Notes: a model not told the origin generated them from the letters alone. DNA of 40,873 nucleotides from Bdellovibrionaceae bacterium UBA1609 (GCA_002321895.1 DCMZ01000007.1:548-41420); one strand, 5' to 3'. Shown: positions 1-8,395, counted from the stretch's first letter. Numbers and translations are program-made.

Positions 1-1347
1 ACGAGGCATCGGCATTGGACGAGGTCTTGGGTTTGGACGCGCGTCAGGTACGCACTGTTGACGTCTCGGACTCCAGTGGTATCCCGCTCTACAACGTCTA
101 ATTGGATCTCTGTCTCTTACACAACGTTGTTGTCTACGATCCCAGTGACGACCATGACCACATCTTACAGGTGGTCGAACAACATCTCTAGGTACACAAC
201 GTTGACGACGGTGATTCCAATCATAGCCTGGTCTACAAAGCCTTGCTCTTCTTTCACATCGGTAGCCATTCCAAAATTCTCCAGAACGACAACGTGGACG
301 GTTTTGTACACATCTGTCACGAGAGTAATCCCAGTGATATCCAGGACGACAAGTTCTAGTATAGGCAGGAACACATCGTTGACGACGGTGAGACCATTTT
401 TCACCAAACCCACAACGATACCCCGTGTTTACACAACGTTCGTAGTAGGGATCCCATCTTTTATTCAATGGACAACGTGGGTAAGACTCCCTCACACATC
501 TATTTAAGTAATGATCCCAATAGAATCCTCTTCCACAGTAGTTTCCAGGAGGAGCTGGACGATAATCAACACAACGATTTCTATCGTAATCGAAGTATTC
601 TCCAGGACGACATTGATAGTCGCTTGGTGGACGACAATAACCTAACTCAAAATCATATGAGTAGCCCGGAGGACAGTAGTTATAGTCATCATCGTAGTCA
701 GTACTCTCAATCACAAGAAATTCAAACTGCCGGTAGTTCTCTGTCACTTCGGAACCAAAACCAGAGTATGAGATGACTGTAGTGAATGTGTAGCTTCCAG
801 CTGTAGTTGGTCTTCCTACAATTTCAACCTTCTCAGTACGAGGGTTAAAGTCGTAACGAATTCCCGGAGGAATCTGACCCGTGGCTACGCCCCCTTCAAT
901 GATCTCTTCTCTATCAATATCTATGTATTGTTCGAAAAGTTGATCTTCGATGGCCGTAAAGTTAGGCTCATCCAATCCATACTTTGGATAGTACAGACTG
1001 TCATTATCCGCAGAATGCAAACAAACTTTCTCAAAGTTATAGTTATTTGCTGCATCTTCTGCTTCCAGTGTAAAACACCAGCGTCCGGTGAATTTAGGTG
1101 TTCCATAAATTAGAACACTGCCCGTTTCTGACTGCTCTACACTTAATCCAACAGGTAACTTTTCAGCATCGTATCCCCACTGGATTGGTTCTTGATAGTC
1201 ACCTTCCAAGTAAACTTCGATTTCGGAATAGGTTCCAAACTCGAAACTGGTATCGTCTTGGTCAACGATAACTTGAAAAGGTGCGTTTTGTGACCACGCC
1301 ATTGCACTATAAAGCAGCAATAGTGTGGCAATTATCCCCCTAATCAT
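1..1347 (-). CDS. Secreted protein: two Ig-like (He_PIG-type) domains plus a tandem Cys-pair repeat array, partial at 3' end
   Basis: The frame is open on the minus strand from an ATG at 1345-1347 to the window edge: 449 codons with no stop, so the C-terminus is missing. A purine-rich GGGGGAAAT precedes the start. Residues 1-20 are a signal peptide ending in AMAWSQ. Residues about 25-112 and 125-215 each carry the LPxGL/IPPGI and GTPxxxG/GRPTTAG signatures of putative Ig (He_PIG-like) beta domains, with Cys91/Cys109 in the first. From residue 225 to the edge there are at least ten units of about 21 residues built on C-x3-G-x-x-W-(D)-x5-C-V, for example CRPGYHWDYSRDRCV. Each unit has one Cys pair, probably a disulfide. 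The repeats are rich in Arg, Tyr and Pro. The function is unknown; a surface adhesin or binding protein is inference. The Thr/Ser-rich frame on the opposite strand is its shadow. Confidence 0.85.
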   Translation of the reverse strand, partial: MIRGIIATLLLLYSAMAWSQNAPFQVIVDQDDTSFEFGTYSEIEVYLEGDYQEPIQWGYDAEKLPVGLSVEQSETGSVLIYGTPKFTGRWCFTLEAEDAANNYNFEKVCLHSADNDSLYYPKYGLDEPNFTAIEDQLFEQYIDIDREEIIEGGVATGQIPPGIRYDFNPRTEKVEIVGRPTTAGSYTFTTVISYSGFGSEVTENYRQFEFLVIESTDYDDDYNYCPPGYSYDFELGYCRPPSDYQCRPGEYFDYDRNRCVDYRPAPPGNYCGRGFYWDHYLNRCVRESYPRCPLNKRWDPYYERCVNTGYRCGFGEKWSHRRQRCVPAYTRTCRPGYHWDYSRDRCVQNRPRCRSGEFWNGYRCERRARLCRPGYDWNHRRQRCVPRDVVRPPVRCGHGRHWDRRQQRCVRDRDPIRRCRAGYHWSPRRQQCVPDARPNPRPRPMPMPR

Positions 1348-1617
1348 TATTTCCCCCTGATTATGTTTCTCTAAATGGTGTCATTGCGACTTTCCTTTCT
1401 TTAAGAGCAAAACCTGGACCAAATATGGAATGACTTCCACACTTCCAAAATTAAATGATGCATCATTTGAAAATGGACAGAGGAAATATGGGATCCCCCC
1501 TGGACCCTGTACTCATGTCTAGCTTCCACATCGGTGGATTACACAGCTATTAATTCCGAGTAGATTTGTTACAGCCCTACTTATATAGATAACGAACTTT
1601 TGAATAACGTTGATTCA
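1348..1617. other. Divergent intergenic region
   Basis: About 270 bp separate the divergent secreted-repeat gene (minus) and the six-gene operon (plus). It must hold both promoters, but I see no convincing pair of -35/-10 boxes for either side. An AT-rich stretch at 1581-1591 could be a -10 region for the operon. The only clear structure is the palindrome at 1453-1468. Confidence 0.5.
1453..1468. promoter_or_regulatory. Perfect 16-bp palindrome, possible operator
   Basis: AAATGATGCATCATTT is a perfect inverted repeat with no spacer. It lies midway between two divergently transcribed genes. The position and symmetry suit a dimeric regulator, but no family consensus was recognised and chance is possible. 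Confidence 0.3.
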
Positions 1618-3627
1618 ATGAAAACTCTTTGTGCCGCTCTATTATGTCTACTGCCTTGGTTGGGATACGCTTCTGAAAATAACGAATTTCAAGAGGTCTC
1701 CGTCAACTTCACATCCAATGACCAAGCACAGCATTGGATTGCAAAGTCCTACGAGCGAGCCACAGAAAAGTTTATCTCAGGCTTTAAAAAAATTCAGACC
1801 GTGGATAACTCTGACAAGGCGGACTACCTATGGGCCGGCCAATTAAAGAGCAAAGAAATAGAGTATCAAATCGTAGAGAGAGCCACGGGTGCACTAATTT
1901 CAGAAGGCTCTTTAAGGGTTGGAGAGAAAACCAGCTCCATTCAGTTAGAGGTTCTCGATGCAGTACGCCCATTGGTTCGAAATGGTGGCTTAGTGGATCA
2001 AATGATCAGCCGAAGAAATCAAGTTTTCCATGATATTCCCTTGAACCTAGCTCAACAGCACCTTCTCAGAATTCCAAAGAGCACTATGAGTGCAATCTCT
2101 CTCGTTGGTGGAATCAGCTGGGGCATAGTATTGTTGATTTTATTCTCAATGATTTTTGGCACACTACACGGCCTAGAAAGAATTTGGCATTGGAATCTAG
2201 CACAATACACTCTCTCTTTTATTGAACTGACAGCCATTAAAACCATCTTTGCTGTCATCACCATTTCACCTGTAATAATAGCGGCTCTAATTCTCATTCA
2301 AAAATTGAACTTTAATGCATTTTTGGTTGGGTATGTCCTAGTTCCTATTTTAACACTTTTTCTTTTTGCACTTATCGTAACATTCGGTGCTATTTTAACA
2401 CGTTGGCTGGATATCTATTATATCGATGTAAAATTAAAACATGTTTCCATATGGGACCGACAAATCAAAAGATACTTCTACGGCCACTTGCGGAGACTCG
2501 GAGTCAACATTCCCCACTCTGTAATAGAAAAAGTAATATTTGTTCCTGGGAAAACTAAACATATCGGGGTCTATGGCGGAGGTTTAGTTAGAAGTCGAAT
2601 CGTAATTCCAAGATCATATATCGAGTTGGCTTTGGGAGAGCCGGAAGAAACACCCTATGACAGTCTTGAGCAGACTCCCGACAATGCCAACGAACCTCTC
2701 GCTAGAATTCTACCAAAAAAATGGGATAGCTCAATCCAACCTAAGTTGAATGAAAAAAACATCGAAAAGGCACTCTCAAAATCCATTTTTCCACTCACTG
2801 TTCGTCAACAATTCTCAGAGCCCACTGGCGGAAGTGGAATCCCCATGGAACATTCAGCAGGGGTATGGGGCCACATTCGACCCAATCCAGAAAAAACGGT
2901 CGGCCTAATATCGGATAATCTTCAAGATCTTAAAATTGTGAGAGAGCTACTACAAGAACACCAAGTTCATTTTGCAAAACTACAATTCGACGAAGAATAC
3001 GATGATAGCGACCCCAACACCTATGACTTCTTGTTTGGCGCTATTTTGAGAGAAGTAGGAAAGGTACACAGGAAAGAATCATTATTCTTTACTTTCTTTC
3101 TAGCCATGGAAAAATGTATTCAAAAAACCAACGAATTCATAATTAACTACTATAAAAAATTAAAGGATCTCTACACATCAAACTTATCTAAACACTACAG
3201 CATTATTGACGATGGCTATGTAGTTCTACACCATGGTAGACATCATTTAGCTCAATTCTTATATTTACAACTGAGCTATGATCAATCACTTCTTTCTCTT
3301 AGGGCCAGCCACCAAAATCTATTTCTCTTTTCTAGCAAAATTTTTTCCAAGTTTAAATCCATCGAACCCGAAAGTATTGACCTTAGAAAAAACAGATCCA
3401 CTCTTAAAAACAGACTACTTTGGCTATCCAGGTATTTCTCTTTCGCACTCCCCGACTACCCATACATCAAACGCAAGCCAATAATTTCCATTGGCCTTGG
3501 GGTTGCCGCATTGATCACTGTGATTTTAGAAATCTACACATCCTACTCGTACTCTCAAGTTTACCTGGATAAAAAAATAGCTTTTACAAAAGAATTAAAC
3601 ATGTATCACCAGCAAAAGGAGAAATAA
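1618..3627 (+). CDS. Polytopic membrane protein with N-terminal exported domain and possible degenerate M48-like cytoplasmic region
   Basis: The ATG at 1618 (669 aa) is preferred because it starts a signal-like segment (MKTLCAALLCLLPWLGYA). An in-frame TTG at 1600 would add six residues; neither has a strong ribosome site. Residues about 20-150 form a soluble alpha/beta region. Membrane segments lie near 158-182, 206-228 and 236-260, with another at 622-643 near the C-terminus. The large loop between them contains YGGGLVRSRIVIPRSYIELAL (about 319-339) and AILREVGKVHR (475-485). These resemble the beta hairpin and HExxH helix of M48 peptidases, but with REVGK in place of HExxH, so zinc binding would be lost. 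It is the first gene of an operon with MotA/MotB-like proteins, and the next ATG is 1 bp after its stop. The family was not recognised; a scaffold or regulator of the motor-like complex is inference. Confidence 0.8.
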   Translation: MKTLCAALLCLLPWLGYASENNEFQEVSVNFTSNDQAQHWIAKSYERATEKFISGFKKIQTVDNSDKADYLWAGQLKSKEIEYQIVERATGALISEGSLRVGEKTSSIQLEVLDAVRPLVRNGGLVDQMISRRNQVFHDIPLNLAQQHLLRIPKSTMSAISLVGGISWGIVLLILFSMIFGTLHGLERIWHWNLAQYTLSFIELTAIKTIFAVITISPVIIAALILIQKLNFNAFLVGYVLVPILTLFLFALIVTFGAILTRWLDIYYIDVKLKHVSIWDRQIKRYFYGHLRRLGVNIPHSVIEKVIFVPGKTKHIGVYGGGLVRSRIVIPRSYIELALGEPEETPYDSLEQTPDNANEPLARILPKKWDSSIQPKLNEKNIEKALSKSIFPLTVRQQFSEPTGGSGIPMEHSAGVWGHIRPNPEKTVGLISDNLQDLKIVRELLQEHQVHFAKLQFDEEYDDSDPNTYDFLFGAILREVGKVHRKESLFFTFFLAMEKCIQKTNEFIINYYKKLKDLYTSNLSKHYSIIDDGYVVLHHGRHHLAQFLYLQLSYDQSLLSLRASHQNLFLFSSKIFSKFKSIEPESIDLRKNRSTLKNRLLWLSRYFSFALPDYPYIKRKPIISIGLGVAALITVILEIYTSYSYSQVYLDKKIAFTKELNMYHQQKEK

Positions 3628-3628
3628 C

Positions 3629-4426
3629 ATGGCTCAAGAATCCAACTTCTACAAAGCCCTTAGTCGCCGTGCTTTGATCATTAATGAAACTGAGGCTGGT
3701 GCAGGATTAAGTGGTTTACTCGGTCTTTTAGTACTTGGTTTATTGGCAACGGTGTTCTTTATCACTGAAAACTATTTTATCTCACTCTTCCTAGTTTCAA
3801 TTGGCCTATTACTTTATGTCAGCGGCAAAGAGTTTTCAAAAATCCTAATGTCTGCATTTACAATCTTTTTTAGCAGTAAACATTTGGTAGCTAAGGCGGC
3901 ATTTCTCCAAGACACACTCGGTGCGCTTGATGAGGTTCTTAAAATTAAACGCAGTAAATCGAGAGCCTACATTGGCCAACCCCTGGAGAAAAATGCCAAA
4001 ATCATACTACCGAACAACCCCCTCTCTGTTGATATTCAGAGGCTGCTTGAAAGCGATAAGGACCCCTCCTACGCAGAGTTTATAGCTCACTCTTACTATC
4101 ATCAATGTCATGAGCTCTATGACTTTTCTAACGAAAACTTCGACTTTGTCTCCAACGTTATGCCTCTATTTGGGCTTATTGGAACCATAGTTGGACTCAT
4201 TTCCATGTTCGACACTCTTGGAGCTGACGTAACAGTCGAAGCGCTATCTCCGCAGCTGGCTCTTGCCCTTAAAACCACTCTTTATGGAGCCATTTTTTCA
4301 TCAGTATATAGAATCGTGGGCGTGAGATTCAGTCAAAGACTCGCCTCACTGGACTATGACTATGAAGCCTTCATAAAAGCCTTAACTGCTCTCATTGAGA
4401 ACAAAGCCACAATCGAGGTCGAGTGA
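3629..4426 (+). CDS. MotA/TolQ/ExbB-family proton-channel protein
   Basis: 265 aa. Hydrophobic segments lie at about 26-46 and 49-65, followed by a cytoplasmic loop of about 105 residues, then a third helix beginning MPLFGLIGTIVGLISMF (178-194, Pro179) and a fourth containing LSPQLALALKTTLYGAIFSSVY (206-227). The PxxGLxGTVxGLI and LSxxLxxALxTTxxG signatures are those of the MotA/TolQ/ExbB channel family, which conducts protons with a MotB/TolR/ExbD partner. It has no long cytoplasmic tail like ZorA of the Zorya defence system. AGGAG lies just before the ATG. The stop directly abuts the start of the MotB-like gene. This pair is not next to flagellar genes, so a dedicated non-flagellar role is likely (inference). 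Confidence 0.88.
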   Translation: MAQESNFYKALSRRALIINETEAGAGLSGLLGLLVLGLLATVFFITENYFISLFLVSIGLLLYVSGKEFSKILMSAFTIFFSSKHLVAKAAFLQDTLGALDEVLKIKRSKSRAYIGQPLEKNAKIILPNNPLSVDIQRLLESDKDPSYAEFIAHSYYHQCHELYDFSNENFDFVSNVMPLFGLIGTIVGLISMFDTLGADVTVEALSPQLALALKTTLYGAIFSSVYRIVGVRFSQRLASLDYDYEAFIKALTALIENKATIEVE

Positions 4427-5005
4427 ATGGCCCGCCAACTTAAATCTTCTAACTCCTGGCAAATCATTTACATGGATCTTATGACCATTATTATGGTTTT
4501 CTTCGTTATACTGTGGTCGATCAATCAAGGGAAAGACATTGGAATTAGCGAAACCGTTGGAGACCAGACAGCCAACATGCTGAAATTACCCGGCGATATT
4601 CTATTTAAACCTGGAAAATCCAATATGACTATTGATGGGTCCGAGGTTTTTAAGCAAATCTTCTCTTCTAACAATCAAAGCGTTCTCACCTTCCAATCAA
4701 ATAGCCTCACAAAACGCATGCTGGTAATTCATGGTCATACTGATGGAGATGGCAAGAAGTCAGAAAACATTGAACTTGGTTTTCTCAGAGCATTGGCTGC
4801 ATACAAAGAGATACAAAAACACAGTCCAGACGTTGTGGATCACGCCATCATCTGTACTCACGCCGACAATTCTCCCGAGCAAGAAGTACCCAAATTCAAA
4901 GGAAAAATTACTAAAGAACAACGAAAGGTACTTCGTGCGGCAAAGGCTAAAAATCGACGAATTACTATAGAAGACAAAATTGTAGATCTTATGGATGGTC
5001 CTTAA
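4427..5005 (+). CDS. MotB-like stator protein with OmpA-type peptidoglycan-binding domain
   Basis: 192 aa. A single membrane helix (about 13-32) carries Asp17 in YMDLMTIIMVFFVILWS, in the position of the proton-carrying Asp of MotB (Asp32 in E. coli). The periplasmic part has the OmpA-like signatures HGHTDGDG (102-109), a following NIELGFLRA helix, and NRRI (176-179) near the C-terminus, as in MotB proteins that anchor to peptidoglycan. It is shorter than flagellar MotB, with a linker of about 60 residues before the OmpA domain. The ATG follows the stop of the MotA-like gene with no gap, and its own stop overlaps the next start (TAATG). Together the pair should form an ion-driven unit fixed to the cell wall. 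Confidence 0.88.
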   Translation: MARQLKSSNSWQIIYMDLMTIIMVFFVILWSINQGKDIGISETVGDQTANMLKLPGDILFKPGKSNMTIDGSEVFKQIFSSNNQSVLTFQSNSLTKRMLVIHGHTDGDGKKSENIELGFLRALAAYKEIQKHSPDVVDHAIICTHADNSPEQEVPKFKGKITKEQRKVLRAAKAKNRRITIEDKIVDLMDGP

Positions 5006-6594
5006 TGAGTTTTGGCACAAAGTCAGTGACTACAACATTTGTATTTTTATCTGCGATCCTATTTTTTTACCAATCAGATCTGTCCAGATCAGAGAACCTT
5101 CTGCAAGTGGACGCCACCTCAGCACTCTTTATAGGAATTGTTTCAAGCCTATTCGGTATTTTTGTATACCAATGGACTGATCCACGCTCCCCTTCCCGAT
5201 ATAATATTGAAGTAAGGAGAAATCTTTCACATTCTCTAGCAATCATCCTGGCACAATTTAAGTCCATTTTCATTACTGTTGATAAAAATGATGATGGAAT
5301 GTCTTTGGAATGGCCACGATTTTTGCTATTTCTACAAATATTTTCTAGCCTCCTTCTATTCTCATTAGTGCTATTTTCACAGAGAGAATTGGCTCTATTG
5401 GAGAAGATACCTCAACAACTCAATTGGGGATCCACTCGCTTTTGCGAGGACCCAAAAGATAGGCTTAAGGATGCAGAGCAAAGGCCCGAATGCCAACTTT
5501 TGATCCGAGCTCACCAATTAGGATATGCAGACGACCTGGGTGACTGCGGTGTTATAGATTCCGGAGAACCAAAATGGTGTGACCTCAGAAGAAAAGACGA
5601 ACCCTATCTACACTATGCCTACCGACGTCTCAGGAAGAGCGCCGACAACTTACAGAATTTCCTCGATAAAATTGATAGTAAACATATAGAAAAGCAATAC
5701 GAACAGGAAAAAAATAGATTTACCCCGTTAGCTCTTTCACGAATGAGTGAACTGGCTCAGAATCCTCGCTCAAGGCATTTCATCATTATGAATCTGCCGG
5801 AACCCTCAGGTTGGGCATGGAAAAGTCGCCTCAACTCACTCATTCCATCAAGATGTATTTCAGAAAACGACAAATTCCCCAACCGCTTACCAGAGGTGCG
5901 ATCAAAAACGGATCTCTCCAACAACATAGTCATGTCCCTCGGGCACCTGTTGTTTGACAGTAAATACAGTAAAGTGATCGGAAGCTGTAAAGAGTACACC
6001 TACATTTGGAATCAATCAGATACGATTTGCCAAGACCTAAGAAAAGATACGGAAGCCACGCTAAAACAGCTTAGAATTAAAAACGAAATCACAGAGGTGA
6101 TTGAACGTCAGAGAAACAATCAATCCGCCTATGCGGATAGAAAAATCCTCCAACCCAAAGACGTAATCAGTCTAAACTGCCTGCAGTACGGAAAACCCAA
6201 TGAACGTCAAAAAGTCTATGCAATAGAGGTGGATGGAGTTTCCCTTTGGCTAAAGATATTAAACTACCCTGAACTGGAGTATTCAGTGGGAGATTCAGTT
6301 CAATCCCTTTTAATTAGCTCTAAACTAGCTAGCATCCGATTTCACTATGGCAGGCTTGTAAGTAAATCAAATTTCTCAGCAGAAGACCGGCTTTCCGTCG
6401 AAATAGATCTTGTAAACCAAACTGACTTTCCACTCACTCGCCTGGTTTTCCTGGAAGATTTAGATGTCTACCTAGGATCTAGCTGGATCAACGAAAGACA
6501 AGACTACCTAGAAGTCTACCCCTATTATCTCCACTTAGGAAATCTAGTCGATACATTTAGAACTGATTACGAGCAAGGACGGGGTAGATTATGA
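5005..6594 (+). CDS. Three-helix membrane protein with large Cys-containing, probably periplasmic, domain
   Basis: 529 aa. Hydrophobic segments lie at about 8-22, 36-56 and 104-124. The remaining roughly 400 residues are soluble and contain eight Cys residues (in RFCED, PECQ, GDCG, KWCD, SRCIS, GSCKE, TICQD and LNCLQ). Three helices plus eight cysteines suggest N-in topology with the C-terminal part in the oxidising periplasm; this is inference. The C-terminal third (about 380-515) reads as beta-rich. The start overlaps the preceding stop (TAATG) and the stop overlaps the next start (ATGA), so it is translated as part of the MotAB-like operon. The family was not recognised. It could link the motor-like pair to a periplasmic partner. 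Confidence 0.75.
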   Translation: MSFGTKSVTTTFVFLSAILFFYQSDLSRSENLLQVDATSALFIGIVSSLFGIFVYQWTDPRSPSRYNIEVRRNLSHSLAIILAQFKSIFITVDKNDDGMSLEWPRFLLFLQIFSSLLLFSLVLFSQRELALLEKIPQQLNWGSTRFCEDPKDRLKDAEQRPECQLLIRAHQLGYADDLGDCGVIDSGEPKWCDLRRKDEPYLHYAYRRLRKSADNLQNFLDKIDSKHIEKQYEQEKNRFTPLALSRMSELAQNPRSRHFIIMNLPEPSGWAWKSRLNSLIPSRCISENDKFPNRLPEVRSKTDLSNNIVMSLGHLLFDSKYSKVIGSCKEYTYIWNQSDTICQDLRKDTEATLKQLRIKNEITEVIERQRNNQSAYADRKILQPKDVISLNCLQYGKPNERQKVYAIEVDGVSLWLKILNYPELEYSVGDSVQSLLISSKLASIRFHYGRLVSKSNFSAEDRLSVEIDLVNQTDFPLTRLVFLEDLDVYLGSSWINERQDYLEVYPYYLHLGNLVDTFRTDYEQGRGRL

Positions 6595-7199
6595 AGTTGA
6601 TCTCACCAATATATATTTTTATTTTTCTAACCGTTAGCTCGTACTCAACAGCTAGTGATTATCAATTTAACCAACCTGAGCGAGAAGGTGTAATCAAAGA
6701 CAGTCTCCAGGCGCTTATATCCACTCCGAAAGCCGAGCTATCAAACACCTATAAATTCTTAAAAGTAGTGAGTAAAAACCAATGCATCTCTGCTGTTAAA
6801 CAACTCGAAATTCAATGCTTAATCGAAGCGGCCCACCGGAACTGTGAAACATTCAAAAGCATCCATCGAAAGAGATGCAAACTGTACTCTGATATTGCTT
6901 TATCTGTCCTGTTTGAGGAAAAACGGGTCATCACTCGGTCCATCAAATCGAAGTTGTCTAAAATGGATAATGATTCATTGCCCAAAGCAATATTTGAAGA
7001 GGTTCAGAGGCATTTATCTATTATCACCCTGGATTGGCTCGCCTCCCCATTTTGGAATTGCGATACACCCAACATGGGATGTTATGCCAGGTCTATACAC
7101 AGATACTGCGACCACTACACTAATTCTAAAAATGGCTCTTGGCAGGGCTGTGTTGCCGGACTTTCATTTAATATAGGATTGAACTACAAGGACAATTAA
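6591..7199 (+). CDS. Small secreted Cys-rich protein of the MotAB-like operon
   Basis: 202 aa with a signal peptide (MKLISPIYIFIFLTVSSYSTA, cleavage near residue 21). The mature protein has eight Cys residues in two groups: four between about residues 63 and 101 and four in the last 55 residues, consistent with disulfides in the periplasm. The sequence otherwise looks helical and charged, and I do not recognise a family. The ATG overlaps the stop of the upstream gene by 4 nt (ATGA), and the stop overlaps the next start (TAATG). Like its upstream neighbour it has eight cysteines, so the two may be periplasmic partners (inference). Confidence 0.75.
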   Translation: MKLISPIYIFIFLTVSSYSTASDYQFNQPEREGVIKDSLQALISTPKAELSNTYKFLKVVSKNQCISAVKQLEIQCLIEAAHRNCETFKSIHRKRCKLYSDIALSVLFEEKRVITRSIKSKLSKMDNDSLPKAIFEEVQRHLSIITLDWLASPFWNCDTPNMGCYARSIHRYCDHYTNSKNGSWQGCVAGLSFNIGLNYKDN

Positions 7200-8395
7200 T
7201 GGCTAGAAATCTTTTTAAACTACTAGAAACAGAAATAGATAACCTACAGGCCGCAGGTCTCTTTCATGACGAATATTCCACCGGAGAGGCTAGTAAAGGG
7301 TCGGTAAAAATTAACAGTGAACAATATGTGGATCTTACTTGCACCGACTACTTGGGATTGGCCAAAGACAAAGAAGTTATAGAAGCTATCAAATCAGCCG
7401 TAGATACCTACGGGGCGGGAGTTGGCAATTACCGATTCATTTCAGGAACAGGACAGATTCATACGGAACTTGAAGCGGACATTAAAAACTTCTTAGAAAA
7501 AGAAGATTCTGCTCTATTTACATCGCTCTACCAAGCTAATATTGGACTATTAGAAAGCCTTGTGAATCAACAGGATTATATTTTTACAAACTTAAAATGC
7601 CACCCATCCATTATTGATGGGATTCTACTCACCAAAGCTAAAAAATTCTATTGGGGTTTTGCGGACCTCACAGATCTTGAAGATCAGCTGAAAAGATCAC
7701 CGCAAGCAAGATTTCGATTTATCTTTACCGAGGGTATCCTCTCCAATGATGGTAGCGCTATTGATATAAAAGGTGTTTGCGATCTAGCAGAAAAGTATGA
7801 TGCTATTGTGGTTCTTCATGACACAAATGGATTGGGTGTTTCTGGAAACACCGGAAAAGGTGCTGCCGAAACCACGGACACACTTTCCAGAGTAGACATA
7901 ATCACTGGCAGTTTTTCTAAAGCGCTATCTGGGGTGGAGCTTGGATTTGTATCTGGCCCTAAAAACTTAATCCGTTGGCTTAAACAAAAATCCAAACCCT
8001 ATGTTTTTTCAACTAGCCCGGCACCTCCAATAGTGGCTGCTGCTAAAAAGTCTCTAGAAATTGCAAGTCGAGACTTGAATCGAAGACAGTTCCTACAAGA
8101 GAAAGTGGATTATTTTCGCGATGGACTGCAAAGGGCACAGCTCCGCCTCATTAAGAGTGACCACCCCATTGTTGGAATTATAAGTAATGATGCAGTAAAA
8201 ACCCAAAAAATAGTCGACAGCCTTTTTTCAAAAAATGTTTTCGTAACTGGCCTTTGTTACCCCGTGGTACCTAAAGGATTTGCGAGAATCTGTTGCAATA
8301 TAACTTTACATCATTCCTACGAGCAGCTGGATCATGCTATTGATGCTATTGATGCTATTTCTTCAGCCACAAGTAAATACATGAAAAAGAATTGA
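7199..8395 (+). CDS. Alpha-oxoamine-synthase homologue (KBL-like, PLP fold) lacking several active-site residues
   Basis: 398 aa, collinear with 2-amino-3-ketobutyrate CoA ligase (Kbl) and the alpha-oxoamine synthase family along its whole length. Retained: the PLP Lys (K241 in GSFSKALSG), the His stacked on the PLP ring (H135 in CHPSIIDG), the RFISGTG segment, and the C-terminal YPVVPKG. Altered: the family DDSH/DEAH motif reads HDTN (207-210), so the Asp that pairs with the PLP pyridine nitrogen is His207 and the motif His is Asn210. The second Arg of the ARxR carboxylate-binding motif is Cys365. The usual Phe-Asp of SxFDAN is Tyr111-Gln112. It is the last gene of the MotAB-like operon, with its start overlapping the upstream stop. 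A normal synthase (Kbl, BioF, Spt or HemA type) is unlikely; a pseudoenzyme or altered chemistry is inference. Confidence 0.85.
   Translation: MARNLFKLLETEIDNLQAAGLFHDEYSTGEASKGSVKINSEQYVDLTCTDYLGLAKDKEVIEAIKSAVDTYGAGVGNYRFISGTGQIHTELEADIKNFLEKEDSALFTSLYQANIGLLESLVNQQDYIFTNLKCHPSIIDGILLTKAKKFYWGFADLTDLEDQLKRSPQARFRFIFTEGILSNDGSAIDIKGVCDLAEKYDAIVVLHDTNGLGVSGNTGKGAAETTDTLSRVDIITGSFSKALSGVELGFVSGPKNLIRWLKQKSKPYVFSTSPAPPIVAAAKKSLEIASRDLNRRQFLQEKVDYFRDGLQRAQLRLIKSDHPIVGIISNDAVKTQKIVDSLFSKNVFVTGLCYPVVPKGFARICCNITLHHSYEQLDHAIDAIDAISSATSKYMKKN

Noticed and set aside
58..507. 149-aa Thr/Ser-rich plus-strand ORF
   Set aside because: It is the reverse shadow of the Cys-repeat array on the minus strand; the repeated codons there give a low-complexity reading. 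It has no ribosome site and the minus-strand frame makes better protein sense.
468..776. 102-aa plus-strand ORF rich in Asn, Asp and Gln
   Set aside because: It overlaps the minus-strand secreted-repeat gene and has no signal, motif or ribosome site.
1..1347. CRISPR-like repeat array
   Set aside because: The repeats are in frame, diverged and encode a Cys-pair peptide unit. There are no constant direct repeats with unique spacers.
3629..5005. Zorya-type ZorAB defence pair
   Set aside because: The MotA-like protein lacks the long cytoplasmic tail of ZorA, and no ZorC, ZorD or ZorE gene follows. The pair is better described as MotAB-like within a different operon.
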